A stretch of 64,000 nucleotides of DNA. Origin: Nitrospirota bacterium. GTDB taxonomy: Bacteria > Nitrospirota > Leptospirillia > Leptospirillales > Leptospirillaceae. Where the stretch lies: contig JAMCWM010000045.1 of NCBI GenBank assembly GCA_023481175.1, positions 1-64,000 of the forward strand, written 5' to 3'. The translations under genes were made by a program, and so were the position numbers. Positions within the stretch are counted from its first letter, which is position 1, and every line of letters starts with the position of its first letter. Below are positions 17,426 to 26,085 of this stretch, one piece after another. The notes beneath the pieces were generated by a model that did no database searches, was not told the DNA's origin, and saw only the letters and a list, made by a program, of their open reading frames with translations.

Positions 17426-18004
17426 TTACAGGCGAACCGGTCCCGAGAAAATGTCCCCTCCGGTCATGGTCGTCACAGGGTGACCGTGGTCAAAGGTCAC
17501 GGCCTTGACCCGGGGCGTAGCCCCCAGATGCCCGTCAAGCGGCATGGCCGATTGGTAGAGCGTCACGGAGGGACGGCCGTCCTTTTCGGAGGCGATCCGG
17601 ATGGCCGAGAGCTTCTTGGCAACGGCATCATAGTGCCAGGCGAGAAGGATGCGGGATCCGGCCTTGTCCGAACGGGAGAGCCACCCGTCGGGATCCTTCG
17701 AAGGATCGGCTCCGGGGCCCTGGGTCCGGGAGGAGGCCACGGAGGGCTTGTTGGTGATGGGGTTCACATGGCTCCAGAACTCGATGGGGTTGAAGATGAT
17801 CACATCCCCCAAGCCGGCGAACTCGTAAACGGGAATAATGCACATAAGAGCCGTCAGACCCGATCGGGCCCACTTGTTCTCCACAGTCCCATTCGCCTTG
17901 TAGAGGGTATGCACCAGGGCGAACTGGCCGTAGCATCCGGTCAGGACCGTCGTCAGGGCCATCAGGGCCATTCCAAGCCCCAGCCGCTTCATTCTTAACT
18001 CCAT
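17426..18004 (-). CDS. DUF3332-family lipoprotein
   Basis: A 192-residue protein with a lipoprotein signal (lipobox LTGC, cysteine 24) followed by the DUF3332 pattern: CYGQFALVHTLYKANG, NKWARSGLTALMCIIPVYEFAGLGDVIIFNPIEFWSHVNPI, given here in parts. The central segment is hydrophobic and may insert in the membrane. The ATG at 18004 has AAGGAGG 5 bp upstream, so a longer frame is not used. The family has no known function. It follows a propeller lipoprotein gene on the same strand by 22 bp and probably shares its transcript. Confidence 0.75.
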   Translation of the reverse strand: MELRMKRLGLGMALMALTTVLTGCYGQFALVHTLYKANGTVENKWARSGLTALMCIIPVYEFAGLGDVIIFNPIEFWSHVNPITNKPSVASSRTQGPGADPSKDPDGWLSRSDKAGSRILLAWHYDAVAKKLSAIRIASEKDGRPSVTLYQSAMPLDGHLGATPRVKAVTFDHGHPVTTMTGGDIFSGPVRL

Positions 18005-18026
18005 AAACACCTCCTTATATTGACAT

Positions 18027-19133
18027 TCAGAGAGCCCCCGTTGAGCCGTTTCCCGGGGAGCCATTGGGACTAGCGTAGAAGATCCCCCCTGAAATGGCAA
18101 GCGAATTTCCCGCCACATAGCAGGAAAGCGCCTGGGGGCAGACCATGCCGGTGAAGGAGAGCTGGGCGGAGGTCGGAGGAAGGATCTGCGGAACGGCCGC
18201 CTCCCCCGAAACCGATCCCCCGGCCAGGGAAGTCACCTGGTAGAGGGCCCCATTCTCACCATAGGCGAAAATGGTGCTTCCGGGACCGATGTAGATCCCC
18301 GTCAGGGAGGGTGGCATCTGAGCCCCGCCCTCTCCCAGGATAAGGGCCGAGGACCAGGTTGCTCCCCCGTCCGTCGTCTCGAGAAGGGCCCCCGTCCCGT
18401 CCACATAACAGGTGGAGACCGAGAGACAGCCCACCCCGCTCACCCCCTGGGGAGCCAGGACCTGGGGAACGACGATCAGGGTCCAGGTCTGGCCTCCGTC
18501 CCCCGAATAGAGGAGGGCATTCATCCCGGTCCCCGAGGTGTTCGAGGCCGAAATCCAGATCGAGGAGCCGAGGAGAAAGACCTGGTTGAAGTTGGCCGGT
18601 CCTATGGCCGCCGAAAGAACATTGAGGTCCGCTGTCCAGGACGCCCCGGAGCTGTTCTGAAGCAAAAGGGTATTGTTGTCCCCCACGATGGCACAGGCGG
18701 GAGTGCCCGAACTCTGGCAGACCACCTCGTTGAACGTCAGATTTCCGTTGGTGGTCACATTGGTAATGGAAAAGCTCTGCCCTCCGTTGATGCTTTGAAG
18801 GATCAGGCCCTGGTTTCCGACGATGGTGCACTGGCTCCCCGACAGACAGGCGATCGAGGTCAGGTTGAAATTCGCGAGAGCGGCCCCGAGGCCGCTGTTG
18901 GCCGGGACCCACAGTTGCCCCCCGTTCTGGGAGACCAGGAAGAGCCCAGACTGTCCGACCGCAATGCAGCTCTGGGGCGACGGACACGCGATGGCGGACG
19001 GCTCGGCCCCGGAGGGGGTGTAGGCCAGGAGCCAGAGGAGCGCTGACGGCGCCTGACAGCCCGCCAGGAAAAGAACCAGCAGGACAAAAGCCCCGCCTGT
19101 CTTCCGGCTTCTCATTCCCCAATCAGTGCCCAT
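18027..19133 (-). CDS. Cysteine-paired beta-propeller lipoprotein (BNR/Ycf48-like)
   Basis: A 368-residue exported protein. The lipobox is LAGC with C26 lipidated. The mature part consists of repeats of the sialidase/Ycf48 type (SQNGGQLW, SINGGQSF, YSGDGGQTWT, TTDGGATWS are BNR/Asp-box-like turns). Each blade also carries a cysteine pair in a recurring pattern: CPSPQSC, CLSGSQC, CQSSGTPAC, CLSVSTC and CPQALSC, each followed by a short strand ending in G. These are likely disulfides that stabilise the blades outside the cytoplasm. The ATG at 19133 follows GGAGG. Ligand and partner are unknown. Confidence 0.75.
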   Translation of the reverse strand: MGTDWGMRSRKTGGAFVLLVLFLAGCQAPSALLWLLAYTPSGAEPSAIACPSPQSCIAVGQSGLFLVSQNGGQLWVPANSGLGAALANFNLTSIACLSGSQCTIVGNQGLILQSINGGQSFSITNVTTNGNLTFNEVVCQSSGTPACAIVGDNNTLLLQNSSGASWTADLNVLSAAIGPANFNQVFLLGSSIWISASNTSGTGMNALLYSGDGGQTWTLIVVPQVLAPQGVSGVGCLSVSTCYVDGTGALLETTDGGATWSSALILGEGGAQMPPSLTGIYIGPGSTIFAYGENGALYQVTSLAGGSVSGEAAVPQILPPTSAQLSFTGMVCPQALSCYVAGNSLAISGGIFYASPNGSPGNGSTGAL

Positions 19134-19316
19134 CTCTCCTCCGGACAACGTTTTCCGATCCGACCCTGTCGCCCCACGGCATTTCCTGGTTCGTCACTAT
19201 TATGGATCAGGAGAGGAATTTTCCAATAGGTCGAGAGGACCCCGGATGATTTCTCTCCCCTTAGGAGATCGTCTCCGGAAAGAACATCTGACCCGGATCC
19301 ACTCTCGTCCCGACCT

Positions 19317-19790
19317 TCAGTCGGAATCCCCCGCCCCCTCGTACCGGTAGAGGAGCCTCATGCGGGATTCCCTGAATCCCCTGTGAAGGTAGAAGGAACG
19401 GGCGAAGTCATTGTCCTCCAAAAGCGCCAGGTGGAAGCGGACAGCTCCCCGGACCCGACCCCACGAAAGGGCCCCCTCCAGAAGCCGGGAGCCCAGCCCC
19501 CGGGAACGCGCCCCGGCCCGTACCACCAGATCTTCGATCTGCCCCGAAATCCCCCCCGCCGCGGTCGACACCAGAAGCTGAATGCTCACCATTCCGTCTA
19601 CATTTCCGGAGAGATCCCGCACCACGAGGACAGTCCCCGCCTCAGGAGCGTCCAAAATCATCCGAAGCCCTCTCAGCTGGCGCTCGGTGTCGATCCTGAA
19701 ATCCCTCTCCCTCGAAAAAAGATCCGCCAGAAGCCCTGCCAGTTGAGGAAGATCTTCCGGAACGGCGGGTGAAACCACAGGAAATGTCAT
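19317..19790 (-). CDS. GNAT-family N-acetyltransferase
   Basis: A 157-residue acetyltransferase. The acetyl-CoA binding motif A is visible in IEDLVVRAGARSRGLGSRLLEGAL (R/Q-x-x-G-x-G/A type, about 86-107), and motif B in FYLHRGFRES. The start ATG has AAGGAG upstream. The gene stands alone, 184 bp downstream of the start of the next gene on the same strand, and is divergent from the Anbu cluster. The acceptor substrate cannot be predicted. Confidence 0.8.
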   Translation of the reverse strand: MTFPVVSPAVPEDLPQLAGLLADLFSRERDFRIDTERQLRGLRMILDAPEAGTVLVVRDLSGNVDGMVSIQLLVSTAAGGISGQIEDLVVRAGARSRGLGSRLLEGALSWGRVRGAVRFHLALLEDNDFARSFYLHRGFRESRMRLLYRYEGAGDSD

Positions 19791-20036
19791 GGGACTCCTT
19801 TCAGGGATTGTCGCCTCCGGGCAGGCTCCCTAACCTCGCATCAAAGGCGGAAGCCTGTGAGAAGACAGTCTCTTTATGTGATATTGCCGACACTTTTGTC
19901 CATTCCTCTTCTTTCCCGAGGACTGGCACAAACGGATGAGCCCCCCCCCTGAATGGAAAAAAGATTGGCATCGGGTTTGCATTATGAGTCAGCGAAAGAA
20001 TCCGTCATTTCCACGCACCGGTCAAGGAGCCCGTCC

Positions 20037-21473
20037 ATGAACTCTCTCCTGAAAAACTACGACCCCGGTCACTTTTACGATGAACTCGTCGCGGCCCCCG
20101 GTCTTCCCCGATCTTCATCAAAGGTTCTCTTCGAACTGCTGGACTCTCTTCCCGAAGGAGAGCTGGGAAGGCTTCAGAAGGCCGCGGAAATGGCCCTTTA
20201 CCGGATGGGTGTCACCTTTACCGTCTACAACGATGACAGGGGACTTGAGAAAATCATGCCCTTCGACATCATTCCCCGGGTGATCGGGGCCGGGGAATGG
20301 AAAACAGTCGAAGAAGGCCTGAAACAGCGTGTCCTGGCGCTCAACCTCTTTCTCGAAGACCTCTACTCCGGTCAAACGATTCTCCGGGACAAGGTCATTC
20401 CGGAAGAGGTGATCCTGTCCTCGCCGGCCTACCGTCCCGAATGCCGCGGGATCCGCGTTCCCGGGGGAATCTGGTGCCATATCACCGGGTCAGACCTTGT
20501 CCGGGACAGGAGCGGAGAATTCTTCGTTCTGGAAGACAATCTCAGATGCCCGTCAGGGGTCTCCTATGTTCTCGAAAACCGACATGTCCTCAAACGGACC
20601 TTCTCCGCCTCCTTCGGCACCTCCAGGATCCGGTCCGTCGACGACTACCCCCTGCGCCTCCTGGAAGCCCTGGAATCGCTCAGCCCCACGAACGACTCCC
20701 CCACGGTCGTCCTCCTGACGCCGGGGACCTACAATTCGGCCTACTTCGAACACTCCTTTCTGGCCCAGCAGATGGGCATCGAACTCGTGGAACCGGCCGA
20801 CCTCCATGTCTCGGACGGCCTGCTCTTCATGAGGACCACCCAGGGACCCCGCCGGGTCGATGTCGTTTACCGGCGGATTGACGATGACTTCCTTGATCCG
20901 TTGGTCTTCCGGGCCGACTCCCTCCTCGGAGTCCCCGGAATCATGAATGTCTACCGGTCCGGCAAGGTGGCCATCGCAAACGCTCCGGGCACAGGGGTCG
21001 CCGACGACAAGGCCGTCTATGCCTTTATCCCGAAGATCATCGATTATTATCTGAAAGAGGCCCCGATTCTCAGGAATGTCCCGACCTGGGTCTGCTCCGA
21101 TCCGGCGGACCGGAGCCATGTTCTCGACAATCTTCAGAATATGGTGATCAAAACCACCAACGACTCCGGGGGATACGGCATGCTGATCGGACCGACCGCA
21201 TCACGGACCGAAAGAGAGAACTTCCGGGAGCGCATCCAGGCAAATCCCAGGAATTACATCGCCCAGGAGACACTGTCCCTTTCGCGGGCCCCGGTCCTCG
21301 TCGATGACCATTTGGAAGGACGCCACGTCGATCTTCGCCCGTACATCCTCTATGGAAAGGGACTCTATGTCACGCCCGGAGGCCTCACCCGGGTGGCCCT
21401 GAAAAAAGACTCCCTGATCGTCAACTCCTCCCAGGGCGGGGGGAGCAAGGATACCTGGGTTCTGAAGGACTGA
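20037..21473 (+). CDS. Circularly permuted ATP-grasp protein (DUF404/DUF407)
   Basis: A 478-residue enzyme of the circularly permuted ATP-grasp family, proposed to form peptide-like amide bonds. Family features include MPFDIIPRVIGAGEW, ALNLFLEDLY, LVVEDNLRCPSGVSYV-like FFVLEDNLRCPSGVSY, DVVYRRIDDDFLDPLVF, and VIKTTNDSGGYGMLIGP near the end. The ATG at 20037 with AAGGAG 7 bp upstream is chosen over a start 84 bp earlier. It is the first gene of a four-gene set (ATP-grasp, alpha-E, Anbu, transglutaminase) seen together in many bacteria. The substrate of this enzyme is not known in any organism to my knowledge. Confidence 0.88.
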   Translation: MNSLLKNYDPGHFYDELVAAPGLPRSSSKVLFELLDSLPEGELGRLQKAAEMALYRMGVTFTVYNDDRGLEKIMPFDIIPRVIGAGEWKTVEEGLKQRVLALNLFLEDLYSGQTILRDKVIPEEVILSSPAYRPECRGIRVPGGIWCHITGSDLVRDRSGEFFVLEDNLRCPSGVSYVLENRHVLKRTFSASFGTSRIRSVDDYPLRLLEALESLSPTNDSPTVVLLTPGTYNSAYFEHSFLAQQMGIELVEPADLHVSDGLLFMRTTQGPRRVDVVYRRIDDDFLDPLVFRADSLLGVPGIMNVYRSGKVAIANAPGTGVADDKAVYAFIPKIIDYYLKEAPILRNVPTWVCSDPADRSHVLDNLQNMVIKTTNDSGGYGMLIGPTASRTERENFRERIQANPRNYIAQETLSLSRAPVLVDDHLEGRHVDLRPYILYGKGLYVTPGGLTRVALKKDSLIVNSSQGGGSKDTWVLKD

Positions 21474-21495
21474 CACTCCCTCCGAAAGGAACGCC

Positions 21496-22485
21496 ATGCT
21501 AAGCCGGGTCGCCGATTCCGTCTACTGGATGAGCCGAGGGCTCGAACGTGCTGAAAATGTCGCCCGATTCATCGATGTCAACCTGAATCTCATGCTCGAC
21601 AGCGAAGTTCTGGAAGGGACCCAGTGGCGGCCCCTGATCACGACGAGCGGAGATCTCTCGCTTTTCGAGGCCGGATACGAAGAAGCGACAAAAGACTCCG
21701 TCATCCGCTTCCTCACTCTCGACCGGAACAATCCGAACTCCATCCTCTCCTGTGCCTGGTCGGCTCGGGAAAATGCCCGGTCCATAAGGGACATCATCTC
21801 TTCTGAAATGTGGGAACAGGCCAACAGGTTCTACCACCTCGTCCTGGATGCCCAGGATAGCGACGTTCTTCTCAAAAATCCGCACGCCTTCTTTACCGCA
21901 GTGAAGATGGAGAGCCATCTTTTCGACGGGATCACAGGAGCCACCCTCACCCGGGGGGAGCCCTGGCATTTTCTCAGGCTTGGAAAGATGCTCGAGCGCG
22001 CCGACAAGACCTCCCGCATCCTGGATGTGAAGTACTTTTTTCTCCTTCCGTCCCCCGAATGGGTGGGAAGCGCGATCGACGGGGTCCAGTGGGCGGCCCT
22101 CCTCCGGTCCGCCAGCTCATTCGAGATGTACCGGAAGCGACACCGCCGCATCACCCCCGAAAAAGTCGCCAACTTCCTGATACTCGACCGATTTTTCCCA
22201 AGGGCAATCGCCTTTTGCATCTCAAAGGCCCAGGAATCGCTCCGATCGATCACGGGAACCCCTCCCCACCAGTACGGAAATGTCGCGGAACAGAGGCTCG
22301 GGCAGCTATCCGCCCGTTTGAATTATTCGGATATCGAAGAGATAATAAAAGGAGGGCTCCATGAATTCATCGACTCTCTCCAGATTCAGATGAACCGCAT
22401 CGACGACGCCATCCACGAGACATTCTTCGCCATTCCGCGCATTCCGGAGGGCGGATCCTCCTCACCCAAAACACTGAACCAGTAG
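21496..22485 (+). CDS. Alpha-E domain protein (DUF403)
   Basis: A 329-residue all-helical protein of the alpha-E family. It begins with the conserved MLSRVADSVYWMSRGLERAEN-type N-terminus (MLSRVADSVYWMSRGLERA), then NARSIRDIISSEMWEQAN, and FLRLGKMLERADKTSRILDVKY, all typical. It follows the ATP-grasp gene by 22 bp and precedes the Anbu gene by 14 bp. In genomes the family always keeps company with these ATP-grasp proteins and is thought to work with them. No catalytic role has been shown. Confidence 0.88.
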   Translation: MLSRVADSVYWMSRGLERAENVARFIDVNLNLMLDSEVLEGTQWRPLITTSGDLSLFEAGYEEATKDSVIRFLTLDRNNPNSILSCAWSARENARSIRDIISSEMWEQANRFYHLVLDAQDSDVLLKNPHAFFTAVKMESHLFDGITGATLTRGEPWHFLRLGKMLERADKTSRILDVKYFFLLPSPEWVGSAIDGVQWAALLRSASSFEMYRKRHRRITPEKVANFLILDRFFPRAIAFCISKAQESLRSITGTPPHQYGNVAEQRLGQLSARLNYSDIEEIIKGGLHEFIDSLQIQMNRIDDAIHETFFAIPRIPEGGSSSPKTLNQ

Positions 22486-22499
22486 CCGGAAGGACCCCG

Positions 22500-23234
22500 A
22501 TGACATTTTGTGTCTCCATCAAGATCCGGGAAGGGCTGGTCGGTATCGCCGACACCCGGATCACCTCCGGACTCGAGCATACCACCGCCCGAAAGGTGAC
22601 CCTCCACGATGTCGGGGGGAGGCCCCTCTTCCTCATGACATCGGGACTCCGTTCGGTTCGGGACAAGGCCATGACCTATTTCGAGGAGGTCCTGGAAGAG
22701 AGCACGATCGGGTACGACAAGCTCTACCAGGTCGTCAACCTTTTCGCGACCCAGGTCAGAAGGGTCGCCGCAGAAGACAAGGCGGCCCTCCGGGAAAGCG
22801 GCCTCGATTTCAATCTTTTCACCATCGTCGGGGGCCAGCTCGAAAAGGACAAGGATCACAAGCTTTATCTCCTTTATCCTGAAGGGAACTGGGTGGAGGT
22901 CAGCGAGTCGACGCCCTATTTCCTGATCGGGGAGAGCTCTTACGGAAAGCCCATTCTCGACCGGGTCCTCCGCCATTCCTCCTCCATGGAGTCGGCGCTC
23001 AAGCTCGCCTACCTCTCCTTCGACTCGACCCGGATCAGCGCGGTCGACGTCGACTTTCCGATCGACGTCGTCCTCTATCTCCACAGGACCCGGGAACTGG
23101 TTCACCACCGGTACAACCGGAAAGACCTCCAGCACCTTCCCCAGTGGTGGCAGGAGAGGCTCCGGGCCTCTGTCGAGGCACTTCCCGACGAATGGGTCCA
23201 CGAAGCCCTCTCGAAGCTCTCCCGTCCCGGATAA
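22500..23234 (+). CDS. Anbu, proteasome-type peptidase
   Basis: A 244-residue member of the Anbu family, the bacterial ancestral relative of the proteasome beta subunit and HslV. After removal of Met1, Thr2 (MTFCV) would be the N-terminal nucleophile. D18 (ADTRITSG) and K32 (ARKVTLHD) match the catalytic Asp and Lys. The C-terminal part has FLIGESSYGKPILDR, typical of Anbu. It lies between the alpha-E and transglutaminase genes. Anbu forms ring or helical assemblies; its substrates are not known. Confidence 0.88.
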   Translation: MTFCVSIKIREGLVGIADTRITSGLEHTTARKVTLHDVGGRPLFLMTSGLRSVRDKAMTYFEEVLEESTIGYDKLYQVVNLFATQVRRVAAEDKAALRESGLDFNLFTIVGGQLEKDKDHKLYLLYPEGNWVEVSESTPYFLIGESSYGKPILDRVLRHSSSMESALKLAYLSFDSTRISAVDVDFPIDVVLYLHRTRELVHHRYNRKDLQHLPQWWQERLRASVEALPDEWVHEALSKLSRPG

Positions 23235-23238
23235 GGCC

Positions 23239-24117
23239 ATGCTCCTGTCCCTCGTCCATTCGATGCGATTCACCTTCGAGAACCCGGTCTTTCTCGAACC
23301 GTTCTGCCTCCGGATGAAGCCCCGCACCGATCCCTCCCAGACCCTTCTCTCCTTCCACCTTGAGTCCCTTCCGGAACCCGACCGGATCGAATGCATTGCA
23401 GATCTCGACGGGAACGACCTCTCTCGCCTGTGGTTCGGGGGATCCCACCGGACGCTGGTCCTGAAGGCCACCTCCCGGGTCAGAACCCTCCGCACAAACC
23501 CCTTTGATTTCCTGTTTCACGATCCCCGGGCCTGCGCGCTCCCGATGTCGTATCCTCCCCGCCTGAACCCGCTGCTCTCTCCTTACCGGCTTCCGGATGC
23601 CGCTTCACTCAAAGGACCTCTCTTCAGGAAATTCATGGGAGATCTTCTGGATTTGTCACAAATGGAGACAGTCCCTTTCCTGGTGGCTCTCTCCCGCCAT
23701 ATTCCGGAAATTCTCACAAACCAGTCCCGGGAGGAAGGTCCTCCCCGTTCCCCCGAAGAGACACTGGAAGAAGGATCGGGATCCTGCAGGGATTTCGCCC
23801 TTCTGGCCATGGAAGCGTGCCGGGCCATGAATATTGCCGCCCGGTTCACAAGCGGCTATCATCTTCCGTCCTCCCCCACCTCGCCTTCACTGCATGCATG
23901 GGCCGAAGCCTATCTTCCGGAGATCGGATGGCGGGGTCTCGATCCGAGCGAAGGCCTCCTGACCGCCGACTGCCATGTCGCCCTCGTCTCCTCCCCCGAC
24001 CCCTTCCTGACACTTCCCACGGATGGAACCTTCCGGGGGATGGGAGATTCGACCCTCAGCGCCTCCGTCCGGATCACGCCCCTTCCGGAGCGGGAGGAGG
24101 ATCCCGGATCTCTGTAA
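23239..24117 (+). CDS. Transglutaminase-like cysteine protease family protein
   Basis: A 292-residue protein with the bacterial transglutaminase fold. The catalytic triad is readable: Cys in GSGSCRDFALL (about 183), His in LHAWAEAYLP (about 217) and Asp in GLDPSEG (about 232). An N-terminal beta domain (about 1-110) is also typical. It starts 4 bp after the Anbu stop and is the last gene of the cluster. Members act as proteases or amidases as often as cross-linking enzymes. Its 3' end overlaps the convergent mutY gene by 44 bp. Confidence 0.88.
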   Translation: MLLSLVHSMRFTFENPVFLEPFCLRMKPRTDPSQTLLSFHLESLPEPDRIECIADLDGNDLSRLWFGGSHRTLVLKATSRVRTLRTNPFDFLFHDPRACALPMSYPPRLNPLLSPYRLPDAASLKGPLFRKFMGDLLDLSQMETVPFLVALSRHIPEILTNQSREEGPPRSPEETLEEGSGSCRDFALLAMEACRAMNIAARFTSGYHLPSSPTSPSLHAWAEAYLPEIGWRGLDPSEGLLTADCHVALVSSPDPFLTLPTDGTFRGMGDSTLSASVRITPLPEREEDPGSL

Positions 24118-25282
24118 GAACGTCTGGATCCTCCTGAGACCGAAGCTTCCGGACGATCTTCCTGGCCACTCCGGTCAGAGCCAGTCCCTCCGAGGCGGAA
24201 AGGGTGGCCCACCCCTCCGTGATGCTTTTTTCCCCGGCTATCGCCTCACGCTCTTTCCCTTCTGCCGGGATCACCCTGAGTACCTGAACCTCCTCCCGAA
24301 AATGGGAATAGACGTGGCGGACCGAAAAGAGCTCCTCCACCACGCGCCATCCGGAAAAAAACCCTTCCGCCACTGTCTCCCCCGGCGAGAGGCCCGCCGA
24401 CGGAAATCCGGCCACCTCGAGGAGCCCCTCCAGAAGCCGGCCCTCGCCCCTCGGTTCGAACAGGAGGGGGCCCGATGCGGGGACCAGGGCCACGCGCTTG
24501 CGCGTGGAAGCCGGGGATTTTTTCATCCTCCTTCCGGAGGAACTGCCCAAAGGCTCCTGGAGTGGGAAGAACGCCGGTTCCCCAGGAGATGCAACCCGCT
24601 CCTCTCTCCCGCATTCGATTGTTTGGCAGAAAGAGGCGACGGGACATTCTCCACAGGCGGGAGAGGCCGGCAGGCAGAGAACGGCCCCGAGCTCCATCAG
24701 AGCCTGATTGGTATCCCCCGGGCGGGGGTTGTCCTCTCCCCATCCATCCGAAGCCTCCCAAAGTCGGTTCAGCTCCCCCTTCGTTCCGGAGGGGATCCCG
24801 AAGAAGCGGCCGGTGACCCGCCGGACATTCGCGTCGAGGATGGGGGCCCAGCGATCGGTCGAGATGGAGTGGATCGCTCCGGCTGTGGAGCGGCCAATCC
24901 CGGGAAGCCGCTGCCACTCCTCCACGGACTGAGGCCATCGGGGGGGTCCGGGATCGTGAGCCACGATCCCCGCCGCCCGATGGAGGTTCCGCGCTCTCTG
25001 ATAGTATCCCAGCCCCTCCCAGGATTTGAGGACCAGGGCCAGCTCCGCCCGGGCCAGATCCTCGACGGTCGGGAATCGCTCCATGAATCGCTCGTAGTAC
25101 CGAAGGACCGTTTTGACTGTCGTTTGCTGGAGCATGATCTCCGACACCCAGATCGCATAGGGATCCCTCGTCCTTCTCCACGGAAGATCCCGAGAGGTCC
25201 GGTCATACCACGCGAGAAGAGGCGCCAGGGCCTTTCGGGTCCGACCCGTGTCCGAAGAAAGACGGTCGTCAGAAGGAGACAT
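24074..25282 (-). CDS. mutY: A/G-specific adenine glycosylase MutY
   Basis: Removes adenine mispaired with 8-oxoguanine. The 402-residue protein has the catalytic Glu in WVSEIMLQQT, the helix-hairpin-helix LPGIGRSTAGAI, the catalytic Asp in GDTNQALMELGA, and the iron-sulfur cluster cysteines CLPASPACGECPVASFC. The C-terminal half is NUDIX-like and recognises 8-oxoG. The ATG at 25282 lies 14 bp inside the upstream gene; a longer frame would extend further into it. Its end overlaps the convergent transglutaminase gene. Confidence 0.93.
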   Translation of the reverse strand: MSPSDDRLSSDTGRTRKALAPLLAWYDRTSRDLPWRRTRDPYAIWVSEIMLQQTTVKTVLRYYERFMERFPTVEDLARAELALVLKSWEGLGYYQRARNLHRAAGIVAHDPGPPRWPQSVEEWQRLPGIGRSTAGAIHSISTDRWAPILDANVRRVTGRFFGIPSGTKGELNRLWEASDGWGEDNPRPGDTNQALMELGAVLCLPASPACGECPVASFCQTIECGREERVASPGEPAFFPLQEPLGSSSGRRMKKSPASTRKRVALVPASGPLLFEPRGEGRLLEGLLEVAGFPSAGLSPGETVAEGFFSGWRVVEELFSVRHVYSHFREEVQVLRVIPAEGKEREAIAGEKSITEGWATLSASEGLALTGVARKIVRKLRSQEDPDVLTEIRDPPPAPEGA

Positions 25283-26078
25283 ACCAGGTAAACCCCTGAT
25301 AGCCGCCCCAGCCATCCGAGACGGAAGACCGGAGAAGACCGCCGTCGAAGGTGAGGTAGGAGTGGAGACGGGGGAGGGCGACCCCCAGGACGGCCCCTCC
25401 CTGGCCGGCATTGTAGGTGTTGTTACCCTGCCCGATCAGCTCAGGCCCCAGGAAAAATGTTGCGTTTTTTTTGGAGGACTCCCAGACCGGAGAGAGGTAG
25501 CGGGCCTGCCCGTAAATGTACTGGATGTAGCCGATGTAGTTTGCGAAAAAGTCGAAGGCGCCCGGTCCCAGACCCTGATAGTATTCGGTCTGGAGGTAGA
25601 TTCCGGCCAGAGATTCGATGGGGGTGTCGGTCTGGAAGGCCTCGGCGAGGGCGAGTCCGACGTCTCCCTCCCAGAATCCGTTCCGGATGGGAATCCTGAT
25701 TCCGGCGGCCGGGTTCAGTCCATTGTAGGCGTTTTGGGTCGTCATGGGCGGACCGGGTGTTTCGTAGGAAAAATAGAAAACGGCCACGAAAAGATGGAGG
25801 GTCAGTCCCCCCGTCTCGGCCGTCCCGACATCGGGTGACGGCGACCCCCCGCCGGGGGTCGCCGGGGCCCTCTGGAGGGGGTAGAAATCCCCCACCTCGC
25901 CAAAATAATACTGGCTGTTTTGGGAAAAGACCGTCTCTCCCCCCGTGATCTCAAATGTCTGGGCGAAGGAGCCGGCCGGGAACCCCGCGACCAGGAGCAG
26001 AGAAAAACCGAGGGCCCGGCCCAGGCGATTCAGCCACTGGCAACCGACCCTTATTCCACGAACCTCTCTCCCCGTCAT
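25269..26078 (-). CDS. Putative outer-membrane beta-barrel protein, BcsS-like
   Basis: A 269-residue protein with a signal peptide (LGRALGFSLLLVAGFPAGSFAQ) and a C-terminal region of alternating aromatic and small residues ending in Phe (FTWYVSF), the usual outer-membrane barrel ending. Strand-like repeats occur throughout (YYFGEVGDFYPLQ, LHLFVAVFYFSYE, GIYLQTEYYQGLG, FFLGPELIGQGNNTYNAG). The segment GPELIGQGNNTY recalls BcsS-type proteins linked to cellulose export, but this is weak and no bcs genes are nearby. The ATG has no clear ribosome binding site. It lies 7 bp after folK. Confidence 0.55.
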   Translation of the reverse strand: MTGREVRGIRVGCQWLNRLGRALGFSLLLVAGFPAGSFAQTFEITGGETVFSQNSQYYFGEVGDFYPLQRAPATPGGGSPSPDVGTAETGGLTLHLFVAVFYFSYETPGPPMTTQNAYNGLNPAAGIRIPIRNGFWEGDVGLALAEAFQTDTPIESLAGIYLQTEYYQGLGPGAFDFFANYIGYIQYIYGQARYLSPVWESSKKNATFFLGPELIGQGNNTYNAGQGGAVLGVALPRLHSYLTFDGGLLRSSVSDGWGGYQGFTWYVSF

Positions 26079-26085
26079 AACAATT

